Below the pieces are notes generated by a model, which saw nothing but the letters and a program-made list of their open reading frames with translations, searched no databases and was not told where the DNA came from. Shown in pieces: positions 33,083-46,419 of a DNA stretch of 59,778 nucleotides. The stretch comes from Nymphaea colorata (lineage: Eukaryota > Streptophyta > Magnoliopsida > Nymphaeales > Nymphaeaceae). The position numbers and the translations under genes were made by a program. How positions within the stretch are numbered: the first letter of the stretch is position 1; each line of letters begins with the position of its first letter. The stretch is taken from positions 1 through 59,778 of the forward strand of contig NW_022204982.1 of assembly GCF_008831285.2 (NCBI RefSeq). The letters are read 5' to 3'.

Positions 33083-33458
33083 GAGACCAGCGGCCACCCA
33101 CCATTGTACTTGGAGGGAGCAGTTATGTGGCAACTGATTCCGCCCGTACACGCCACTTGATGGATAAATTACAAGAGAATGACATTATTGTGATGAAGCC
33201 AGAGAAGTCCTCCCAATTTTTTGGGTACTTCTACGAGTGCTTTTCATAGCAAGCACAGGGCCATAGGAAGATTTCCGAAGAACTTCTGCTACAGCCTGTT
33301 CTTTACCACTCTATCATGTTTCAGGCTTTGCATCCGCTTTTGCCGAAGTTGGTATGACAAGTCACAATGCTGTCCCGCCCACGAAGAAGGAAATACTTGA
33401 ATGTTGCATTCGCTTAAGAAGGAGAGGAAGTTATTTTGTCACATATCTCCCAAGCTAA

Positions 33459-33550
33459 CCCAGTAGCACCTGTCCACATGCAACTGCAAATACTGGGTCC
33501 CCAACTGCCATTGTGATTCTTGCAGTTGCATGTGGACAGGTGCTACTGGG
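33459..33550. repeat. Perfect 31-bp hairpin (R3)
   Basis: Arms 33459-33489 and 33520-33550, identical layout to the other units. Confidence 0.9.
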
Positions 33551-36500
33551 TATCCTTTTTTTGCTTCCAGAGTCATTTGATGAAGTTAATTTAATGCACG
33601 ATTCTTCCTACCAATTCATTAATTTGGACTGCCCCATTGTACTGTTATGCATTTTCTTCGGTTTGGTGTTCTTGGTTCACTAATTTGAGGAGTTTACCTT
33701 GCCATGAACAGATCTACTGCAAACCACAACTACTGAAATTAGTGTGAAGCTTTAGCACAATGGTTGCCTAAAACTTCTTCTTTTTTCCTGAAATTATAGT
33801 GAACATTTTATCTAATTTTGTTGAAGATAGGCTACCATTGTGATTCTTGCAGTTGCATGTGGACAGGTGCTACTGGGTATCCGTTTTTTGCTTCCAGAGT
33901 CTTTTGATGAAGTTAATTTAATGCACGATTCTTCCTACCAATTCATTAATTTGGACTGTGCCATTGTACTGTTATGCATTTCTTCGGATTGGTGTTATTG
34001 GTTCTCTAATTTGAGGAGTTTACCTTCCCAGCAACAGATCTACTGCAAAATACAACTACTGAAAATTATGTCAGCACATCAATTTCACTTTTGGTTTCAG
34101 TAAAATCAAAAAAGTAATGCTACAAATTTGAATCATGCTGCTGCCGATCCAATCGACACTTCGTCAAGGTTTCCATAGTGGACGTTTAACTTTCGTCTTT
34201 CCTTGCCATGTTTGATGAATCTAAGTATTGAACCAATAGTTTGGTTGACCAGCACAAATTCATCTCCAAGGATGAGGACCAATTGAATTAAAACAAACTG
34301 AGTGCAAAAATTTACAGAAAAAGTAGTTTTATCTTTGGTTTAAGATCATGATAAATTTACAGTCATGAATGAAGTTGGGGACGCAGTTCCAAGCTATGTT
34401 GCTAATATCATGAGTCACCCAACTCTGCCCACAGTCAACGCTTAGTGAGAAACTAAAATCAGAGATTTCCTAGAATTGATACACCTTTTCATGTTTTTCT
34501 TTTCAACCTTTTTTGTTTTGTCGTTGCCTAATTTTTCGGAACAAAATATTTAAATTTTAATTCTGAATTGGAATAAAACAGTTTTGGTACTCAACTTCAC
34601 TAGTGATAGAAGCACAAGTGGACTTCTGGGTGAAGTTGCCCACATATTTTCACGAAAACTATTTATTTATATAAATTAGTTGTTTGCAAACATGTGCTGG
34701 GTTAAGCGTATCATGAGTTAATGTTCTTCTACTAAAAATTTATGGTCCTGCCACCAGTTTTGGCAAACAATAAGATAATGAGATGTATTGATAATGAAAC
34801 TTATGGGAAGAGGGATTTGGGGTCCATACAAGTTCTCCATAACATTACTGCTTTTACTTTGGACGCTCAGTCATTCTTAGCTCAGCAGCTTCAAAATAAT
34901 GCAATACTGGTCATAGTGCATGAAAAGAATGCAAAACTGGTCGTAGTTCATTCTAGCTTGAATAGCAAAAACTTCTTTTGTATGGGCAAAAAAAGAGAAA
35001 AAAGAAATCGGCAAAAGTGAAAAGACTCAAAAGGACTTTTTTTTTCAAGAATTTCAGAAATATCTTTTTTTTTTTCTTTTGGAGTATGCATGTTCCTTGC
35101 ACTGACCCAACAACTCAAACTCTACATAATGATCACATGTTCTAAATTAAAACATAGTCAAATATTTCGCTTTCATATATATATGTATATTTATTTATTT
35201 ATTTATTATTTTCAAACATAAAAGTTCTTTCATGTCTTGAAAGAGTTTATTGTCATTTATGTTTACATGAATAAGGACTCATGCTTAAAGATTAAACCTT
35301 CAATAATGTGAATGGCAGTCTTTTCTAAATGGATTATGATCGTCAATATATCCAATGATATATGGTCCACAACACAACATTATTATGCAATCTGGGATTG
35401 CTACGGACTTAAGGAGCGACTTAAAGATAAAGGGGATCCTTCCCAAAATTTTCAGTTCTACAGTTTTAGCAGCCCACAAGTCGGATTTTCGAAACAATCA
35501 CCAACTTAATGGTAAATGAGAACTATCTCACCATCATTTTTCATCAGTTTTTGGGTGTGAGTTTTGGCACTCATGCACAACTGTTCCTGCTTCCAATTCT
35601 TAAATGATAGTCCTTAAAAACTTATCTCCTAGGGGATAGCACAACTGTTCCTGCTTCCAATTTTCCGGGTGTCAAATTTCTGTCTTGAGCATTGAGATTT
35701 CCTCTGGCGCACCACATGATTCTCAAAACTTTTCTAATGTACCTTTTCTGCTGTATCTATCAATCAACATCTCAATTATCAATGTTCACTTGTTGTCTGT
35801 TCTTAGTATTGGAAAAGTATTCAGTCAGAGTCAGCCAGCCATCAGGAACAGACAAAGTGATAAGGAATTAATGATGTATGTGAACAGACAAACTCTCGCC
35901 CAGATGCAGCAATTAAGCATGGGAAATGAGTCAATCCAGTTCATCGACCTTTTTTGACTTGTCTGAACTTGGCTTGTGCCCGTCTCAAGCCGATCAAGAC
36001 AACGCCATTTACCGGCGAATTTTGTTTGTTTTGCGTTCTCCCGTAAAACTGAAAAATGATGGTAAGATATCACGACATGAAGGTTCAGCTTGAGCACTAA
36101 TGTCACAGATATAACGAGAATTTCAAAAATCTCATAAGAAATTTTATTGCGACTTTCCCCAGAAATTTTTATTTTTTTTGTTAGTTTTCATAATTTTCTT
36201 AATTTTTAACTTTTTAAAGAATTGTCGACATTTGCTAGAAAAGACTCGACAAAACCCTCGCTGAAATTTTTCTGAGAACGATATTCGTAACAATGGTTTT
36301 TGGCCCATGTACACATAACAAGTTACACATATTTAAAAATAACAGTAAAATAGCAAAAAAAACAAAACGCATAAATAAAAAGACAGATATGCTGTGGTTC
36401 TAAAAAATAGAAGGCAGTATATAGGGCTCCAGTTATACAAGGACCAACAAATTAAATATGAAGATTATGAGGAACACTGTGAGCCAACTTGATCAGTCAT

Positions 36501-37985
36501 ACAATTCACAAATTATCACGTTAAAAGCATTTGTTTTTTTGTGGTTAAAAGTGGATGGCAGCATTCCTCTTTAGGATATTTAATATGCCTTCCATGGATG
36601 CCAAAAATCTTTTAAGCTGTTTTTCTTGTAAACTCGATCATACAAATGCATGCAAAATGTATGAAAATATGGGAATAGATGTAACATCTTTCGATATTTA
36701 TTCTCGTGAAAATTAGATTTTATGATCCAAAAAGGCTGAGACAGATAAATTTTATTATAATGTTTAGTGTATGCATCCCACTTGCATCACTCTCTGGAGT
36801 CATATAAGTGCTAACGTTTGTGCTTCCATCTACACGGTTGGATTTATGAAAAAAGCCCAGCACTAATTTTTCTTAGGAAGAGAGAGGAGAGGGAGATCAC
36901 AGACAGAGAGAAAAATGGAATTTGTGGAGAACATTAAGTTAGTTAATCATTATGAAAGTTGGTCAAACCAGACCACTTGGGTAAGAGACAAAAACCAGAG
37001 CTATAAAATTAATCATTAAAATAACTTTTTATAATTTAAACTTATAGATATGATCTTAAGAGCAATTTGACGAGAGACATATATTAAGTTACTTTTTTTT
37101 TAGTTAAATAATGTTTTTTAATAATAAAAAACTGAACGTCTCTTATAACATCAAAATTTGATAATAGAATCATAACTTAAACTAAAACATGATTGATATT
37201 AAATCAGTTGTTTCGTAACTCTAATACTTTTTTCATCGGTATAATTTTGGTTTTTCTTTTAAAACAAGGTAAACTAATGAGCCAAAATATTAAATCTTTT
37301 CTGAATATATTTTCTCCCTTTATGTTGATTATGGTACATGGATTTCATATTTTTTTGTTTTATTTTCGTTGTGACATCGAGTTCTCCTATATTTTAGAAA
37401 TTTTGGGCTTCAGCAGACGTCTATCGATTATTCATGGCATAATAGAAAGGCAGATAATAATGATAGGACAATCTTTACATGTCTTATAATTTCATGTCTA
37501 ATGTCCAAAAGAAAAAACAATCTTTAACCACTCGTTTGGTTACCCAAACATTACCTAAGACTGCTCCTGTAATTGTTGAATTTCTGGTCAATAATAAAAG
37601 AAATTAAGTGGGTTTTTAAACAAGCAAAATGTTTGAATTTATTAGTGGCGATGAGACGAAACAAATATGCAAATCGCATATAAGTTAAAAAAGAAAGCAG
37701 TAAATCAATGCCATATGCTGGAGGCGATGGGGATCTTTAATTTAATTGTACAACTGATTGAAATTCTATAGTATAAAATTCCAGACATTCTAAACCGTGA
37801 AATTGCTTGTTTTTATAAATCCTTTGAAGAACTTTTGCAAGTTTTGTTGACATACCAAAATAATACAATACGATTTGATGTTCATTTCTCGATACCTTTC
37901 TAAATTTTAGAAATGTACGCGACTAAACTGCCATGACCTTGTCAACAATACCCAAAAATTTTATTTCCAGATTGCTCTGAATCAG
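33551..37985. other. Unit spacer, right part (R3)
   Basis: No gene recognised. Same recurrent unidentified frames as R2: 34742-35020, 35312-35509 and 35685-35957. The frame at 33840-34103 exists here only because one base is missing from a run of t (atttcttcgg against attttcttcgg), which shows how fragile these frames are. Confidence 0.45.
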
Positions 37986-38184
37986 ATCCTGACTCTCTAG
38001 AGTGTGGCCGTTACTCAGAGCAGGTAATGGGGATAGAGTCCTTTCCAGTACCGACACTGGAAATCTCTAGATCGATCTCCTTCCTTCCACATTCTTCTTG
38101 ACTGGTTTCTGGTTTCTGTTGGTCTTCATTAGAGAGACCAACGGAATCAGGGATCCCCTGGACTAGTCTAGACAGATGAACCCC

Positions 38185-38537
38185 TGTTGGATACATGCGG
38201 ATAAAGAATCACAAAAAGATCAACAAGTATAGTCCAAACGATATGCAAGAAGCAAAAACAAGACAAGCATCACAAATGCGCAGAAGATTTCGTGGAAACC
38301 TCTAACAATGAGGTAAAAACGGTACTACGACCAATCTCTTAATCATGATATAGTTTCCCAGGGCACCAGCCACCTCGCAATATCTCACCAGCTTGAACAA
38401 TGAATTACTGAATGCCCAACGGATAGATCTCGCCTCCTCTGAAGATCCTCAGCCATCCCCCCCTTCCTCCCCCTCTCCCCTTCTTTTCCTCGGTGACCGA
38501 AGCCCTTCCCTGGACCAAAAGAGAAAAGAAAAAACAT
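38185..38537 (-). mobile_element. Decayed or badly sequenced solo LTR (unit 3)
   Basis: Begins TGTTGGATACATGCGG after gatgaacccc, matching the unit 2 LTR with many missing single bases (for example atgcgcagaag for atgcgcaagaag). The right part is replaced by poorly matching C-rich sequence. It then joins agtttcgtg of the sHSP leader directly, so the right LTR end, the TATA box and the transcription start region are absent. Confidence 0.65.
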
Positions 38538-38635
38538 AGTTTCGTGTTTCCTGCGCGTATTGGACAAGTTTAAACTATCAGGTCTCGGTTTTTGCCTATG
38601 TCTCTTAAGTGCTTCTGATTGCATGGCAGCAGAAG

Positions 38636-38904
38636 ATGGGTGGTAACGGGCAGATGAAGAGGGCATCTTTCTTGGTGTTGTTAATCGCGTCATTGGTGGT
38701 GGGGGTGGCATTCCTGCACAGACGGCGAGCACCTGCTTCCCTACAGTAGGCTGTGGACATGATGATTCCTCAAGAAGCCGTGGATCCCTTCAAGATCCTC
38801 GAGCATTCCCCTATTGCAATTCCAAGTCTCTGGATACGACCTTGACCCTTGCTGGCCGATTGGAAGGAGACCTCTCATGCCATCTCATCACCTCGATGTC
38901 CTTG
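38636..38904 (+). pseudogene. ER-type sHSP exon 1, frameshifted (unit 3)
   Basis: Starts MGGNGQMKRASFLVLLIAS like the others, but single-base losses (ctgcacagacgg for ctgccacagacgg, and more) shift the frame and give TAG within the cagtaggctg stretch. No TATA box precedes it. Dead as read, although the losses may be consensus errors. Confidence 0.75.
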
Positions 38905-39332
38905 GTACATATCTTCTTCTTCTTCTTCTTTTCACCATTTAATCTTCGTTGGTCCTTGTTCTTTTGTTGTTTTGCAATTAGTGTCCCTCATTTGAACTCC
39001 AAAAAATGGAAGAGTAGGAGATTGGTGCTCTTGATAACTTTTGAGAAATAGAAAGAGACAATGAACATAGATTTATGTGGTTCAGATTTGTCAATCCTAC
39101 ATCCACGATATGAGCATCATGCAGCCTTGCTCTATTTTCTCATCATTTTTCTTTAGAGATTACATTGGTATACATAGCCTGGAGGAAGACTTTGGAGGAA
39201 GGCAAGAAGGAGGTGTTTCCCCTCAATGGCTATACAAATGGCTATAAGAGAAAATATAGCACAAAAGCAATACTAAAAAGATAAAAATATGACAATTTGT
39301 ATGTGTGATGCTGAAACGTCGACTTCTCATCA

Positions 39333-40360
39333 CCCCCTCAAGTGGGCGTACAAGTCATGGCAGCCCCACTTGTTAATGGCTTCATTTAACTCTTTTCTTG
39401 ATATTGCTTTGGTTAATCTATCTGCAAGTTGTTTTGAACTTGATGTGAAGGGAGTACTGATTTGCTATTCTGAACCTTTTCTTGTATGAAGTGACAGTCA
39501 TTTCTATATGTTTGTCTTTCATGGAACACGATTTGCTGCATATGATAGCAGCTTGATTGTCCAATGCATTGGTGTTGGAGAACTCATTCTAGCCATTGAG
39601 TATAATCAAGTAATTTCACTGTGTGTGGCATGCCTGATTCTTCCTGGACCTAGAATGGTGTTGTTTTACTTTGCCAGATACTAGGTTATCGCCTACAAAT
39701 ACAATAACAGTAGTGGATTTTATCCTGCTTTCCCCAATCTGCATAGAATTTTCTAATTTGAATGGCCTTTCGTTTATATAATCCTTACAGGATATTCATA
39801 TTTGACATCTTAACTTTACTCTTAAATTACTGTTCAACCTTTGTCATTTGAGTGTTTGTCGGGAGATTTAAGTCCATATATCGTTTTCGCAGCTTGCAGA
39901 CTGATGTAGACTTTTCTTGAGTCCATCCAATATGTAGTTTCATATATACTTCTTCTTGTAAGTCTCCCTGTAGAAGACATTTTTTACATCTAATTGAAAT
40001 AGTGACCAATCATAATTGCAAGCAATCGAGAGAAATATTCGAACTGTATTCATCTTGGCTACCGGGCCAAATGTTTCTTCATAATCCATTCTTTGTGTTT
40101 GAGTATACTGTTTGCGACCAGCCTGGCCTTGTATCTTTCCACTGTTCTATCACTGTTGTATAACCTTTCTGTTGAACTGCATGTTTTCTTTCAGGCAATT
40201 GAGTAATCTCCCATGTTTGATTTTTGTTTAAGGCATCAAGCTCTTCATGCATAGCTTTGATCCAAAGAGGATTATCTTTGGCCTCCTCATAAGATCTTGG
40301 TTCTAATTCTCTTTTTATGGCAGCCAAAAAGGCGTAGTGTTTTTCAGAAAAAATTTAAAC
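39333..40360 (-). pseudogene. Copia RT and RNase H remnant (unit 3)
   Basis: 40327-40079 holds EPRSYEEAKDNPLW, MHEELDALNKNQTWE and ITQLPERKHAV. 40009-39827 holds LQGDLQEEVYMKLHIGWTQE. RNase H is barely readable at 39340-39800 because of missing bases. No YVDD box. Confidence 0.78.
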
Positions 40361-40599
40361 GTCACATTGATTTTCGATAGAATGCATAATTTCCTTATAT
40401 GTCACATATCTTTCAAGTGCCTAGGAGGTTGAATGGTTCTTTGTGATCTTCTAGGCTCAGTGACTTCAGTTGTGCCCCTTCCAACTTCATGAGCTCCCAA
40501 GTTTTAAAATCAAGGTCTGCACTTGAGCTTCTTCTATGCATTATGATTACCTTGGTTGGTAGAAATGGCAACTAAATGATCATAAATGCTAATGTTTGG

Positions 40600-41773
40600 T
40601 AGAGTAGTCTCCCCTATCGTCTTTCTTGATGATGGTGATTTTTGAAATATAGCAGTGACTCACCAAATTTGACATCTCTAAAAATATACATGCGCTGGTC
40701 ACAAGGATTGTAGCATCTATACCCTTTTTGTTGACTGAATATCTCATAAATTCACATTTGCGAGCTTTAGGGCTTTGTTTGTCTCATTCAGTTTTGTCGA
40801 CCATAACATATACAATGCTTCCGAACAATTTCAAGTGATCGATACTAATCTTGCGTCCTGTAAGGATGTGAAGAGGTGATTTTCCTCTTAACATGCAGCT
40901 AGGATTCAGTTAATTAGGTATCAAGCAGTCATAATCGTCTCTCTCCCAAACTATTTAGGCATACAAGACTAAAAAAATAAGGAACCTGTAATTTCAAGAA
41001 TATGACAATTTTCCTCTCATCTACTCCGTTTGTTGCGGAGTTTTTACACATGAATATTGATGCATCTGTCATCAAATTCTCAAAATTTCAAAAAAAACTG
41101 CTTTTAAACTCAATCCCATTTCGGTTCTTAGGGTCTTAATACCAACATTGTATTGACTTCGCACCATATTGTAGTCAATCACAATTTTTTCAATAACTTG
41201 ATCCTTGGAATTGAGAAGATATAACTAGGTTACCTTAGAGAAATCATCAATAAATGATAATTAATATTTAAAACTATTATATGATGTTACTGGGGCAGGA
41301 CGCCAAACATCAGCATGCACCAATTCAAATAGTTCACTAGCAACAATTTTGGACAAAACAAAAGGAGGACGAGTCATTTTAGCATATTGACAAATTTCAC
41401 ACACACGTAAATCAAAAGTTTCTTGAGGAAAAATTAACGACGAAATTCTACTGGACAGGTGGCCAAGTCTGCAATGCCATAAGTGAGAATCAAATCCCGA
41501 GCTAGCAGTCATAGCAACATTATTATTTTGATCAATCACATACACTCCATTCTCTTCTTTTCCTTCACCAATAGTCATATTCATCAACCTATCCTGAAAC
41601 ATCACATTGGTAGGAGAAAAGATAACATTGCAATTTAGATTAAGTGTAATCTTAGAAACAGAGAGTAGATCAGATGCCAGATTAGGCATATAAAGAGTCT
41701 TTAATTCTTTTTCAAAAAAACATGTTTTCCCAACTCCAACAACTTTAATGGAGGTGCCATCAGCTATAGTCAC
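40600..41773 (-). pseudogene. Copia integrase remnant (unit 3)
   Basis: 41773-41261 is an open pre-integrase and zinc-finger segment (HLWHCRLGHLSS, CEICQYAKM, HADVWRPAPVTSYNS). Core and C-terminal parts follow leftwards in broken frames to about 40600. Confidence 0.82.
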
Positions 41774-42828
41774 GTTCTATTTTCACTTTTATTTTTATAT
41801 CTTTCAAGTTATTGTGAAAACATGACATATGTTCAGATGCACCTGAATCCATGATCCAGGAGTAATTTCTAGTAAGAGAGGGATCTGAGTTCATACTTGG
41901 TTGATTTCTGGGTGAAGTGAACGCTGATGCAGCAGTTCCGTGTTGGTGTCTTTTGGCCATTCAAATTTTTAATCATCTTTGCAATAGTACAAGAGTAACA
42001 TCACCTTCGTCGGATTAAACCAATCGTTTGCCTCTATTTCTGAACGACGGCCGAACCTCCATTTTTTCTTCATGTTTTTTGCTGACCGAGGCATTGAATG
42101 CAACTTTTTCAATGTTATCACTACTAGTTTTAGTATTAATAGTGTCACTAGTGTTCATAATCTTCCTTCTTTTGCTTCTCGTAAGAGGGTGTTACACACC
42201 ATATCCCAAGACGACAGATTATATGTCATTAATATTTGTCTTCTTGCTTGATCTTAATCTTCACCTAAACCAGCCAATAGTTTGAAGGTTCTTTCTTGAT
42301 CTCACTGCCTCTTATTGCGAGCAAGGTCAGTTGAAAGCGGGCAATGAGTGTCCATCTCATTCCACTTCCCTTTAAACGTAGCAATATGGTCGCTCAAGGT
42401 CATATGACCTTTCTTCAACTCATAAATCTCATGGGAGAGTTGATACATGTGCACCGTCCTATATTTTTCACTATATAACTCTTTGGCAGCATTCCATATT
42501 GCTGGCAGTTTGAAATAATAAAAATCTCAGCAATTTTAGCATCCATAGAATTCAATAACCAAGACATGTCCATATGATTACCGAACTCCACTCATCATAG
42601 TTAGGGTGCAATGGTAGGTTTAGATTTGTTCCATTAACAAACCAAGTTTACATTTCCACTTAAGAACAAAGTAGTAGCTTTGGACCATGACATATAATTT
42701 AAGCCATTCAATGAAACATTTGTAATTTGAGAATGGTGGTACCTGTCTCCACGACAATATGTTGTTGTGTTGAAGATCCACAGTAGAGTTCAGTCTTTGA
42801 GAATCACTGGTTCTTCGTTGGCGTCCAT
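41760..42828 (-). pseudogene. Copia protease and gag remnant (unit 3)
   Basis: Protease motif SWIMDSGASEHMSC in 41960-41760. Gag from MDANEG at 42828 is split by several 1-bp losses (for example near 42505, 42590 and 42610). Confidence 0.75.
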
Positions 42829-43531
42829 TGAACTTCAGAAACTTGCGGCACTTGTAAATTTGTATCTCTTCACAGGATTGTCCAAAAAATATAAAAATTG
42901 GATTAAAAATACTAGACACTTTCTTATCCAACGCCACCTTGCTCGATCTCTAAATCGCCTCCAGTAAAAAACGTGACCCAGAGAAAGTCACGCCTAGAAT
43001 GCCTTGTCTGGCGAGCCTTGCGCAGGGTTATCTCCGAGGACAGCAACTGCGGTACTTGTAAAATGTCGGCTCCTCCCTCGGCACCTTATCACACGGGGTC
43101 TCCCGAGATCATTGCTCTGATACCATGATAACTTTTGAGAGATTAGAAAAAAGACAATGAACACAGATTTACGTGGTTTAGATTTGTCAATCCTACATCA
43201 ACGATAAGAGCATCACGCAACCTTGCTCTATTTTCTCATCATCTTTCTTTACAGATTACATTGAGTATATATAGCGCTGGAGGAAGACCAAGAAGGAAGG
43301 TGTTTCCCCTCAACGGCTATAAGACAAAAATATAGCAACAAAAGCAAATACTAACAAGGTAAGAAATTATTGACAAATTTGTTTCCGTGATGCTGAAACG
43401 TGGATTCGTGTTGTTGAAACGTGGACTTCTCATCAGCTCTATCTCTCTCGTTCTCTTCGTTTTTGAATTGGCATGAATGATTTCTCCAATAGTAGTGCTA
43501 AAGTGATATATGTTTGGGAATGGAATGGAAG

Positions 43532-43850
43532 GGGTGAAGAAGGAGGACATAAAGATTGAGGTAGAGGAGGGAAGGGTACTGAGGATCAGCGGGGAGAGGA
43601 AAGGGAGGAGGAGAAGGAGGCAGAAGGCGACAAGTGGCACTGGGGGGGAGGCCCATCTGCGAGTTCTGGCGGCAGTTCGGGCTGCCCTACAATAAGAACT
43701 TGGATGCCGTCAAGGTGCACCTGGATAATGGTGTTTGAAGGTAACCATCCCAAGCTGGCGGAAGGGAAGGGTAGACAGCCTAAGGTCATCGACATAGTGG
43801 AAAATCGGTCTGCCGGCGACATCAGCACCTCCAAGAATGAGCTGAAATGA
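43532..43850 (+). pseudogene. ER-type sHSP exon 2, frameshifted (unit 3)
   Basis: GVKKEDIKIEVEEGRVLRIS is intact. A missing g in aaaggggagg then shifts the frame (RRRRRQKATSGTG) to TAA at 43693-43695. Carries the shared loss in GGTGTTTGAAGG. Unlike units 1 and 2 it keeps GACAAGTGGCAC. Confidence 0.85.
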
Positions 43851-44375
43851 AACCGTTAGCAGAAGTTGCTCTGCTGCGGCCTCCTAAGAGTCCCATCTAC
43901 CGTTCTGTTCGTCCTTAGTTCGGTCGTAGTGTATATGATGCAGAATGTTTCGTGTAATGGAACTACTTTGGTGCATAAGAGTAAATAAAAAAGGTTCTTG
44001 GTTTTGCTGGATAACTATTCATCATGTATCTGATCTTCTTTTGGGAAACGTAAGACAGCCTAGAAACTTGTTTTCGTATATAAAATCAAATTTTATATGG
44101 TTTTAAAATTGATTGTCTAAAAAATGCTCAGCTAATAATGACAGCGTCATTTACTAATTTGCTCGAATCAATCTCTTATTTTGTTTGTATGGGAAATGGG
44201 GAAAAAAAGAAACGAAATGATGAATATAAAGGCAAGCTAATAAAGTAAAGGAACGAACTGCTGCCAGAAGGTATTTGCCGAGGTAGAGTCGGGCCTCAGT
44301 GCTTATACAGCATCAACACGCCCACAGAGCAATAATATAGATTTTGGAGAGAATGTATGGTATTGATTGCAGGGT
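43851..44375 (+). other. 3' flank without captured exons (unit 3)
   Basis: sHSP 3' UTR with agtaaataaaaaagg, then aggttcttggttttgctgg as after copy 0, and a single copy of the 175-bp sequence (44122-44296). This is the likely ancestral arrangement. Confidence 0.7.
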
Positions 44376-44816
44376 TAGGATGGCAATGAATTGGATTCAG
44401 ATTGGATATTCCTTTTTATCATATTGAATTGATGTAATTGGATATTCAAATATTTGGGTTCGAATCTAGATTCGAATGGCAGATAAAAAAAGTTTGTCAT
44501 ATATATCTGAATCCAACTTTCAAATTCATAACTGAAATCTACATTCAACTTTTAAATTCACAACTGAATTTGAATGGTATAATAATATGTTATGAACAGA
44601 CTTTAAAAATGCAAAGGTATCTGATATAAGAAAATTTAATTGGTTGACTTCATGTCTATTATTCGATCAGATATTTATTTATAATTATTGAATCTGAATC
44701 CAATCAAATGTCTTTTTTAATAGGTCCATTGGATATTAATATTTTTCCCACATCTCACTTTTTGAAGCAGTGTAATCAAATGTCGGATTCAAATCCAGTC
44801 CATTCACATCCTTATT
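44376..44816. mobile_element. hAT-like MITE (unit 3)
   Basis: 441 bp between tgcagggt duplications (44368-44375 and 44817-44824). Confidence 0.75.
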
Positions 44817-44859
44817 TGCAGGGTCTTATATTGACAAACCAATTTTGGACCTAGCTGGG

Positions 44860-46410
44860 CAATCCAATGAATATGCCTCCACCCGCTGATTTAGCTTGGC
44901 TTTTTCCTTCTCCATTAGCTACAATTGGCCAAATCAAACTTTGTTTTCCACCAGCATCCTCATCACCGTCATTTTTGTTTGGTCTACTATTTTTTTGGAA
45001 ACAATGTCAAATATCGGTTAATCAAAAGCAGTAATTTGACAATGTGAACTCAGGTAGTGCCAAATTCAAAAAGTAAGACGAGAAGAATTCCGTCTTTCTT
45101 GAATATCAAAACATGAAATATGAAACTTCTACTAATAAATGAGCAGGTTATGACCAACATATAACTAATGATTTAGTGGGCCTCTTTTTTTTTCTTTAAT
45201 CTCTGCGCTTGCACACATAAGCATAATTAGGTTCTCTCAAAACTTGGCGCATTTGCACTACCAATTGCACATTCACTTCATTGAGGTCAAATTTTAGTGC
45301 ATATTCACTTTGAAGACACTGAATCTGCTCCTTTCCAAATTGGGAACGTCTTAACCCAAACCTAATGCAGTTGGCACCACTACAAAAATCCCGAATCATG
45401 TAGGACCATCTTATTGCTGTAATTTAAATTTGGTTGTAACTTTCCGAATCATAATTGTAAGAAAAAATTGCATATTAGTGAATATATTAGATAAAACAAG
45501 GAATTATCCAACAAATTTTGGGCCTTTTAAGTTTATGTGGAAAAACAACCTCAATCATAGTAAGAATGTAAAAGAAATATTCGGAATTTATCTCAATGAA
45601 ACAAGGCAAAACCATCATCATCTCCAGCCAAACAAAATGTAAAGACTAAATTCCAAATGGTAAAAGAAGATACACTAAACATGAACTCGATGCTGAGGAG
45701 AACCTAGAAATTCCAAACGAAAAGAAAATCTATCAAAGGTACCATCCGCTAGCCCTTAAGAGTGGGAAAAGCATTCAAAAGGGTTCCCTGTTAGCAGTGT
45801 GGAGGAAAAATAACAAAGTAAGAGAAGAAAGAGACTGATCTCACGCAGCTACTGTACATAAAAAATATCAGTCGACAATGGCCAAGAGAGAGAGAGAGAG
45901 AGACTCATGTAGGGCCACCGACGTCTAGTGAGTGTCCCTACTGGGATTTAGATGCTGTCTCAGGAAAGTTATCTTGGGTAAAAATCGACTTCTTAAAAAA
46001 AATGCACAAAAATCAGAAGCTATTTCACAACATAAAAATTATGGAAAATTTAAATATGCAAGAAACTAATAATCCCAACATCAAAAAACCAAACGATTAA
46101 GCAACAAATAAAAAAAAAAAACGGAAACAAGCAATTCGTCATTAAAGTAGATGAAAAACCACTTAAAACACTTCTTTTTGATTTTGGCTTTTTTCCAAAA
46201 AAGGTGGGGTTTTAAAGTTTAAAATGACAGACTTGTTTTTGTGTTTTTTGCATATTTAAAATTATCACACACACACGCACACACAATTTTTATGACTACG
46301 GTCTAAAGCACATCCATATTTGTTATTTTCATCTAAATCTAACGTGCAAATTGGCAAGCAAATGATAAAAATGTCAATGGCATCTCCACTTATTAATTTA
46401 CTCATAATGG
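44860..46410. other. Unit spacer, left part (R4)
   Basis: No recognised gene. Unidentified minus-strand frame 45196-45399 as in R2 and R3. Confidence 0.45.
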
Positions 46411-46419
46411 CTTAAGACT

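Larger units (their letters stand above)
31961..33427. repeat. Long foldback with two inverted Raf-like kinase fragments (R3)
   Basis: Copy of the R2 foldback. I see almost no differences from R2. Confidence 0.88.
39032..43435 (-). mobile_element. Ty1/copia element, degenerate (unit 3)
   Basis: 4404 bp. LTRs 39032-39332 and 43126-43435, gctct at 39027-39031 and 43436-43440, PBS at 43114-43125. Shares the YVDD-removing deletion with units 2 and 4. Its 3' LTR and RNase H end fall in the stretch of dense 1-bp deletions. Confidence 0.9.
30202..44859 (+). repeat. Tandem unit R3 (about 14.7 kb)
   Basis: Spacer nearly identical to R2 until about 38140. Then a stretch with dense 1-bp deletions to about 39850, then a copia copy resembling unit 4. 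Lacks the acidic exon segment. Part of the difference may be sequencing error. Confidence 0.85.
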
